Part shown: piece by piece, positions 31,980-36,601 of the stretch
How positions within the stretch are numbered: position 1 is the stretch's first letter
Layout: every line of letters begins with the position of its first letter
Source of the DNA: Leptospira chreensis
GTDB taxonomy: Bacteria > Spirochaetota > Leptospiria > Leptospirales > Leptospiraceae
DNA length: 36,601 nt
Assembly: GCF_016919165.1 (NCBI RefSeq)
Contig: NZ_JAFFPS010000038.1
Span: forward strand, 1 to 36,601
Direction: 5' to 3'
Notes under the pieces: generated by a model
Database searches by the model: none
What the model saw: the letters and a program-made list of their open reading frames with translations, nothing else
What the model was told of the DNA's origin: nothing
Made by a program: the position numbers and the translations under genes

Positions 31980-34045
31980 ATAAAAATCAGTGTGGAGTCG
32001 TCCTTCCATTGCGATTTGTTCATTCTTTGGAATAACATAGTTTGAATGGAAGGGACAACTTCGGCAAAAGGCAAAGTTACAGTATTCTGGATTACCTCTA
32101 GTAAATCCCCCCAAGCCTGCACCCCATCCGATTCGTTCAATTCTTCAAAAAGTCCATCTGTAAATAAAAAGATTCGATCTCCCGACTCTACCTTCGATTC
32201 CAAAATTCCATACCGGTAATGTTCCAAAATTCCAATGATGGGGCCTGTGTTTTCAAGCATAGTAGTGATCCCATTTTTTTTCATATGGATTTGGTTTTGG
32301 ACACCACCTCCCGCATAACGGAGGATTTTTTGATGGAAATCAAAATCCATCACTAACGCTGGAAAGTAAATCTGAAGGTCTGCATTTTTATCATAAAAAT
32401 GTTGGTTCATGTAGAACAACAAATCGTTCGGTCGCATGGCCACAGCAGAAACACGTTCAAATTCTGATTGGATCATCATGGAATAAAGAGCCGCTTGTAA
32501 ACCGTGGCCGGTAGCATCACCCAAAAAGAATCGATAATAGAAATCTTGAATTCGTTTTACGAAAAATATATCTCCACCGACTTCAGCGATCGGTTTGTAT
32601 AATATATCTACTTTGAGATAAGGATCTACGTCAGGAAGTTTAGTGACACTTTGGATGATGGACTTTGCCAGTCTCATATCCTTTCCAATTTGGTCCAATT
32701 TTCCCTGGAGTTCTTCTGTTTTGTCCTTTACCCTTGTTTCCAAACGTTCGTTTAAATCTGTGAGTTGGTTTTGCACACGTTGTAAGGTTTGGTTTTTGTC
32801 CGAAAGCTCAATGGCTAAGTTTTCAGCATCAACAAACCCCTTTGAAAAATTTCTGGCAATGTAGACAGACTGCACAAAGAACATGGTAAAAATTCCAAAG
32901 TGGATGGTGAGAGGGCCATGAATGATTAGGTTATTGACCAAACTGTCATTGATAAAACTAGCTATGAAAATCACAAAACTAAACAAAAAGATAGTCGAAC
33001 CCGGAAGGGAATCGCGAATGGCCCTTACAATGACTAAAAAAGTATAAGCGGCACCCATCAAAGTAAAAACCTGAAAAGGGACCATCAAATACGTGTAAAA
33101 CGATGATCTAGTGACCAAAACAATAAAACAAAAAGCAAAACCCACATATTTTAAAATTTCATAAGCTCTGCGAGAGAAATAAGGTTTAAAAAGTAAATAA
33201 ACATACTTTGTAAAGATCGGTGTGATCAAAAAGATACTAAGGTAACTTAGTTTTAAATGAATTTCCCAAGGTAACCCAGGATAAATCTGCACCAAATATT
33301 TATTTCCTGCAATAAACACTCGGAAGGCGACGAGAATACAAGTTAACGCAAACCAATACGTGAATGGATCTTTTTTTCTGTTCCAATATAAAAACAGATG
33401 ATAAAAACCCATAAATAAAATACTACCCGCAAGTAACATATCTCGCAAAATCGCAAACTCATACTGATGATGAATCTCTGATGTTTTGCCGAGTGTGATT
33501 ACCTGTGCCGGCCCACCCTTTCTATGATGGTAATTGGAAATTTGTAATAAAATGGAAGTTTGGTTTTCTTTTGGAAAAAAATCTATGATTCTTGGTCTGT
33601 ATTCTGGTTTGCCATTTTGGTAGGAAGTAGCAACCACACCATTGGATGCAAGTTTGACTCCATCAACAAACAAAACATAGGCGGTTTCCATTTCAGGAAC
33701 CCTTAAAGATAGCGGAACTCCTTTCTGGCCATGTTTTACATCGACGCCAAAGGTAGCATATCCATCTCCTGCAAGGAATCCTCGATTCCAAAAAAAGTCA
33801 GACCAAACTCCAGGAACGGAAAAAAAATGAGGTTCCCGGCTTGTGTCCAAGGTTTCGAGTTCTTGGGGAGAAATCAAAAGACCAGGATAGTATTCCCAGT
33901 CTCCAATGAGTTCTAAAGTTTTTGTCTGGTCTTTTAAGTACGACTCGGCCGATAGAAATCCTTTTTCCACCTTTGGTGGCACTTCTTTCGGTATACACGA
34001 AAAGAGTGCCAAACACCAAATGATTCCGAACCATCGGAAATTCAT
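31967..34045 (-). CDS. 7TM-DISM SpoIIE-type phosphatase, putative lipoprotein
   Basis: A 692-residue receptor phosphatase. From the ATG at 34045 it has a short signal with a good spirochaetal lipobox (LALFSC, Cys17), which is the reason this start is preferred to the ATG at 34117 inside gltA. An extracytoplasmic jelly-roll sensor follows (about 30-185, with GDWEYYPGLLI and VPLSLRVPEMETAYVLFVDG), then seven helices (about 200-405), a coiled coil (415-465, NQTLQRVQNQLTDLNERLET) and a SpoIIE/PP2C domain (480-690). Metal motifs are EVGGDIFF, LGDATGHG, LFTDGLFE and KDDSTLIFIE. It should control a STAS protein in response to an external signal. The STAS gene two genes upstream (35405-35752) is an obvious candidate partner. 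Confidence 0.85.
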   Translation of the reverse strand: MNFRWFGIIWCLALFSCIPKEVPPKVEKGFLSAESYLKDQTKTLELIGDWEYYPGLLISPQELETLDTSREPHFFSVPGVWSDFFWNRGFLAGDGYATFGVDVKHGQKGVPLSLRVPEMETAYVLFVDGVKLASNGVVATSYQNGKPEYRPRIIDFFPKENQTSILLQISNYHHRKGGPAQVITLGKTSEIHHQYEFAILRDMLLAGSILFMGFYHLFLYWNRKKDPFTYWFALTCILVAFRVFIAGNKYLVQIYPGLPWEIHLKLSYLSIFLITPIFTKYVYLLFKPYFSRRAYEILKYVGFAFCFIVLVTRSSFYTYLMVPFQVFTLMGAAYTFLVIVRAIRDSLPGSTIFLFSFVIFIASFINDSLVNNLIIHGPLTIHFGIFTMFFVQSVYIARNFSKGFVDAENLAIELSDKNQTLQRVQNQLTDLNERLETRVKDKTEELQGKLDQIGKDMRLAKSIIQSVTKLPDVDPYLKVDILYKPIAEVGGDIFFVKRIQDFYYRFFLGDATGHGLQAALYSMMIQSEFERVSAVAMRPNDLLFYMNQHFYDKNADLQIYFPALVMDFDFHQKILRYAGGGVQNQIHMKKNGITTMLENTGPIIGILEHYRYGILESKVESGDRIFLFTDGLFEELNESDGVQAWGDLLEVIQNTVTLPFAEVVPSIQTMLFQRMNKSQWKDDSTLIFIEIT

Positions 34046-34067
34046 GGGGAAGGAAAGTCTAACGAAC

Positions 34068-35348
34068 CTATAGGCGGCTCTGAACAGGGATGTACTTTCT
34101 TTGGTTTTCGCCCACATATATCTGTTTTGGACGAACTTTTGAGAAGTCTCCCTTCATACGTTGTTCTCTCCAGTGTGCGAGCCATCCAGGAAGTCTACCG
34201 ATTACTTGCATCACAGAGAACATATCTTTAGGGATTCCCAATGTGTGAAATACGAGTCCTGAGTAGTATTCTAAGTTCGGATAGAGGAGATTTTCCATAA
34301 AATATGAATCGTTCCAAACTATCTCATCAATTTGGAGAGCCACATCTTCTACAGCGCTTAACTTTCTACCTTTGTAGAATTCGCGAATGATTTCACGAGC
34401 AACTTGGGCACGAGGACTGACTACATCATACGCTTTTTGTCCAAACCCATTGGTTTGAATGTTTAGGCCACCACGTTTGAATCTTTCGAAATAATCTTTA
34501 ACAGGTGTTTTTGTTTTGATAATGTCTTCAATAAGACCAATGGCAGCAGTAGGCCTTCCCCCTTCACGAGCTCCCCACTGTGCCATGATCCCAGCAGAGA
34601 TCGAAGCAAATAGATTCGCTTGTGTCGATCCAACCACTTGCACTGCCGTGTTGGATACATTTTGTTCGTGGTCTGCATGTAAGATCCACATTTGGTTGAG
34701 GATACGATCAAACTCTTCTGGAACATTGTAATTGTCCGCAGGTAGTTTGTGCATCATATAGAGAAAGTTTGTACAATAAGGATTTTTATCCAAAGGATAA
34801 ACAAACGGATGTCCTACGGCATGTTTGTATGTGAAAGCTGCAATGGTACGAATTTTTGCAAGTAACCTTGCGATTAAATCCACACCCATATCCAGTTTTT
34901 CTTCGTATTCCTGCAAATAATAACTAGAAAGTGAAGTTACCATCACGGATAAAACTGCTAATGGATTGGCAACACCAGGAAAACCATCAAAGAGATTCAA
35001 CATATCTTCGTGGATCATTGAGTGTTTAGAGAGACGACTTGAAAAATCGCTTAACTCTTGCTTGGTGGGAAGATTTCCATAAATTAATAAAAACGAAGTT
35101 TCCACAAAAGTGGATTGGTAAGCAAGTTCTTTCAGGTCATAACCACGATAGGTCAATTCACCTTTTTCCGGATCACGTCTGGATACTTTCGATAAACCTA
35201 GAGCTGTGTTAAACAAACCAGGGTCTACAGTCACCAGGCCGGTTTTTCTATAAAAATCGGTTAGGTCGATTCCTTCTTTTCCATCGGTACCAACGATGAC
35301 CGGTAATTTGTATGTTTTGCCCTTGACGTGGAATTCCACTTCACTCAT
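34068..35348 (-). CDS. gltA: Citrate synthase family protein with replaced catalytic residues
   Basis: A 426-residue homologue of type II citrate synthase (normally oxaloacetate + acetyl-CoA to citrate, TCA entry). The fold is clear along its whole length: GELTYRGYDLKELA, IAAFTYKHAVGHPFVYPLDK, ILHADHEQN (His227 kept), and the substrate arginines Arg313 (SPRA), Arg385 (IGRLPGW) and Arg406 (VRPKQIY). However, the three catalytic positions of the E. coli enzyme are changed: His264 is Glu262 (WGAREGGRPTA for WGPAHGGANEA), His305 is Gln304 (GFGQKAYD for GFGHRVYK) and Asp362 is Glu360 (NLEYYSG for NVDFYSG). I checked these codons on the raw sequence. It may be a pseudoenzyme, a regulator or a different synthase; the symbol is by family only. 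GGAGGGAGAGAGG precedes the ATG. Confidence 0.85.
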   Translation of the reverse strand: MSEVEFHVKGKTYKLPVIVGTDGKEGIDLTDFYRKTGLVTVDPGLFNTALGLSKVSRRDPEKGELTYRGYDLKELAYQSTFVETSFLLIYGNLPTKQELSDFSSRLSKHSMIHEDMLNLFDGFPGVANPLAVLSVMVTSLSSYYLQEYEEKLDMGVDLIARLLAKIRTIAAFTYKHAVGHPFVYPLDKNPYCTNFLYMMHKLPADNYNVPEEFDRILNQMWILHADHEQNVSNTAVQVVGSTQANLFASISAGIMAQWGAREGGRPTAAIGLIEDIIKTKTPVKDYFERFKRGGLNIQTNGFGQKAYDVVSPRAQVAREIIREFYKGRKLSAVEDVALQIDEIVWNDSYFMENLLYPNLEYYSGLVFHTLGIPKDMFSVMQVIGRLPGWLAHWREQRMKGDFSKVRPKQIYVGENQRKYIPVQSRL

Positions 35349-35404
35349 GAAAAGACCTCTCTCCCTCCTATCTTACGGAAGGGAAGTTAGGAATCTAGAA
35401 TAAT

Positions 35405-35752
35405 TTAGACTTGGGTGAGTGCAGAATTGAGAGAATCGTGAATGAGGACAAAGTCAGTGAGACCAACAATATCCATCACTTTGCGGAAGTGAGTATTGAG
35501 TCCGGCAAATTCAATTTTTCCCTGGTTTTCAGAAGATTTGGTAATGAGACTGATAAGGGTAGCAATTCCTGCAGAATTGATATAGGAAGTTTCGGAAAAG
35601 TTCAAAATGACACGAGTGCGTTTGTCGGACGGGATGGATTCATAAGATTCAACAATCTCTTCTTCGGCTTCGGATGTGATTTCGCCAGAAATGTGAATCA
35701 CAGGGAGGCTTCCCCCATTTTCAAATCCCAACCGAATCTTAAACTCTTCCAT
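35405..35752 (-). CDS. STAS-domain anti-sigma factor antagonist
   Basis: A 115-residue STAS protein (SpoIIAA/RsbV type) beginning MEEFKIRLGFENGGS. The family strand RVILNFSETSYINSAGIATL holds the phosphorylatable Ser of NSAG at the right place. The frame opens at a TTG at 35794, but the two adjacent ATGs at 35755 and 35752 are better; GGAAG is six bases before the second. The gene is 45 bp after the zinc-ribbon gene and 56 bp before gltA, all on one strand, with a SpoIIE phosphatase next after gltA. In partner switching, a kinase anti-sigma factor and a SpoIIE phosphatase act on such a protein; the kinase is not in the window. Confidence 0.85.
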   Translation of the reverse strand: MEEFKIRLGFENGGSLPVIHISGEITSEAEEEIVESYESIPSDKRTRVILNFSETSYINSAGIATLISLITKSSENQGKIEFAGLNTHFRKVMDIVGLTDFVLIHDSLNSALTQV

Positions 35753-35797
35753 CATTAGCTTCCAGGGAAATCCACTGAGAACGCGGGTCAACAAAAA

Positions 35798-36019
35798 TTA
35801 GGATTTCGATTTTCTTTCTTCCTTGGTCATTCGGCCAAAGGGTTGTTTGCATTTTCGGCAAACAAAGTACACATCGGTCGGTGTAGCTGATATCCCGACA
35901 AGACCCATGGCGATCATTCCCCAGGTGGAATACTTAACTACTTTACGTGCGCTTTCATCGTCACGAGTGGTTCCGCAATCACAAGTGGGTCGATCAGCTT
36001 TTTTGATGATTTGGTTCAT
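35798..36019 (-). CDS. Small zinc-ribbon protein of unknown function
   Basis: A 73-residue protein with two cysteine pairs, CDC (residues 13 and 15) and CRKC (about 54-57), a likely zinc site. Between them is a moderately hydrophobic stretch (STWGMIAMGLVGISATPTDVYFV, about residues 31-53, in which the first part might be membrane-embedded). The C-terminus is basic (MTKEERKSKS). I do not recognise a named family. It lies between the cytochrome c gene and the STAS gene with gaps of about 50 bp. The cysteine spacing and length are consistent with a real gene of the small zinc-ribbon type. No strong Shine-Dalgarno sequence is seen before the ATG. Confidence 0.6.
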   Translation of the reverse strand: MNQIIKKADRPTCDCGTTRDDESARKVVKYSTWGMIAMGLVGISATPTDVYFVCRKCKQPFGRMTKEERKSKS

Positions 36020-36070
36020 AAAGACAATTGTTCGGCTCCGACCTATAGACGGAACCGAAAAAGAGAATGA

Positions 36071-36475
36071 TTAGTTTTTAGAAAGGTGTTCTACGTATTT
36101 TGCAAGGATGCGGATATTATCATCACCCAAATGTCCGTAAGCAACCATCGGAGATCCTTTGATTCCTTCTTTCAATGTTTTTGTTACGCCAGCAGCAGTA
36201 CTTCCATTTTTCCACTCAGAAGCAGGAGCTTTGTAGTTTCTTGGTTTTGGATTGAGAGCAGCAGCAGCAGCACCGTCACCAGCACCTTTCTCACCATGGC
36301 AAGAAGAACAGTTTTGTAGGTAGAGTTCTTCTCCTTTTGCAAGGTCAGGATCCGCACTAGCGCTAGATTCAACAGCAGCCGGTGCTTCTTCTTTTGGTTT
36401 GGAATCGCCACATGCTACCATCACAAATGCGAAGGAGAGTGCGAATAGAGAGACTAAGACTTTTTTTGAGTTCAT
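36071..36475 (-). CDS. Lipoprotein cytochrome c (class I)
   Basis: A 134-residue monoheme cytochrome c. The signal peptide ends in a lipobox (FVMVAC, Cys22), so the protein is probably lipid-anchored in the periplasm. A short Ala/Glu/Pro-rich linker precedes the heme domain, with the CXXCH motif in YLQNCSSCHGEKGAGDG and an axial Met in GSPMVAYGHLGDDNIRILA. It may donate electrons to the caa3 oxidase encoded 8-10 kb away or to another reductase; no enzyme is next to it. GGAG lies six bases before the ATG. It is first in a run of five minus-strand genes that includes the STAS, citrate synthase and phosphatase genes. Confidence 0.88.
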   Translation of the reverse strand: MNSKKVLVSLFALSFAFVMVACGDSKPKEEAPAAVESSASADPDLAKGEELYLQNCSSCHGEKGAGDGAAAAALNPKPRNYKAPASEWKNGSTAAGVTKTLKEGIKGSPMVAYGHLGDDNIRILAKYVEHLSKN

Positions 36476-36538
36476 TTCTTACTCCGAGATAAGGATGACT
36501 CCAGTCTCTCACGTACTTTGCGTTTTGCAAAGAAGAAA

Positions 36539-36601
36539 TCACTGTTTTTGTAAAAGATTTGAAAGAGCCGTTTCTAAATTTTGAAACTGAAACTCATAAC
36601 C
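36539..36601 (-). CDS. Partial: C-terminus of a probable TIGR01777-type epimerase
   Basis: The last 20 residues and TGA stop of a gene entering from the right edge. The peptide is GYEFQFQNLETALSNLLQKQ. The G..F.F..LE.AL..LL pattern matches the closing DUF1731 motif of SDR-family TIGR01777 proteins (YfcH-like NAD(P)-dependent epimerases). The frame is open to the edge. The fragment is very short, so the assignment is tentative. The cytochrome c gene begins 63 bp further on. Confidence 0.45.
   Translation of the reverse strand, partial: GYEFQFQNLETALSNLLQKQ

Noticed and set aside
34046..34117. N-terminal extension of the 7TM-DISM phosphatase into gltA
   Set aside because: It would add 24 residues before a good lipoprotein signal and overlap gltA by 50 bases; the ATG at 34045 fits better.
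36516..36532. CTTTGC/GCAAAG hairpin after the partial epimerase
   Set aside because: A 6-bp stem with a 5-base loop and no T-run on the minus strand is too weak to call as a terminator.
1..36601. CRISPR arrays, tRNA or rRNA genes, insertion sequences, phage genes
   Set aside because: I looked in the gaps and saw no spaced repeats, cloverleaf-like sequence, transposase or terminal repeats; almost all of the window is coding.

Overview
The window looks like chromosome of a spirochaete of the genus Leptospira, probably of the saprophytic group. This is inferred from gene content, not from a database search. The clues are an OmpL47-type surface protein, a FlaA-type periplasmic flagellar sheath homologue, CarD, several SpoIIE phosphatases, STAS proteins and 7TM-DISM receptors, relaxed spirochaetal lipoboxes and moderately AT-rich DNA. 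Genes are tightly packed: no gap exceeds about 150 bp, and many stops and starts touch or overlap. I see no rRNA, tRNA, CRISPR array, insertion sequence or phage gene.

Layout. 1-1.9 kb: the 5' end of an unidentified membrane protein leaves the window on the minus strand. Divergent from it are a membrane-anchored SurA/PpiD-like chaperone and a CheX-like protein. 1.9-5.5 kb: a minus-strand trio of a TPR protein, a membrane protein and an OmpA/PD40 envelope protein. 5.5-9.9 kb: a YbiT-type ABC-F ATPase converging on an outer-membrane protein gene, RdgB, a STAS protein and ComF. 9.9-12.2 kb: ompL47-like gene divergent from a short flaA-like gene, then an acidic unknown protein. 12.3-17.9 kb: minus-strand run SPOR protein, CarD, PIN/TRAM protein, Lnt and a 514-residue unknown, with a clear sigma70-type promoter before carD. 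18-23.4 kb: a more accessory-looking stretch with a zinc-ribbon methyltransferase, a LamG protein, a 7TM-DISM/AraC receptor-regulator and a membrane SpoIIE phosphatase with TPRs. 23.4-30.2 kb: a complete aerobic terminal oxidase locus. It holds a 50-residue membrane peptide, Sco, and oxidase subunits II (fused to cytochrome c), I, III and IV on the minus strand, ending at a strong terminator, with heme A synthase and heme O synthase divergent on the plus strand. 30.3-31.9 kb: two TPM-domain proteins. 32-36.5 kb: a minus-strand run of a lipoprotein cytochrome c, a small zinc-ribbon protein, a STAS protein, a citrate synthase homologue and a lipoprotein-like 7TM-DISM/SpoIIE phosphatase. The last 63 bases look like the end of a TIGR01777-type epimerase.

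The genes make one aerobic respiration block (oxidase, copper delivery, heme A synthesis), one envelope block (Lnt, OmpA, OmpL47, SPOR) and scattered partner-switching signalling parts (two STAS proteins, two SpoIIE phosphatases). The most unusual item is the citrate synthase homologue at 34068-35348. It keeps the fold motifs and the substrate-binding arginines but has replaced all three canonical catalytic residues (His to Glu, His to Gln, Asp to Glu), and it sits between a STAS protein and a SpoIIE phosphatase. Other points of note are the comF start codon inside a terminator-like hairpin, a possible CTG start for rdgB, an overlooked 50-residue gene at the head of the oxidase operon, and a phosphatase gene that begins 14 bp after the oxidase terminator.
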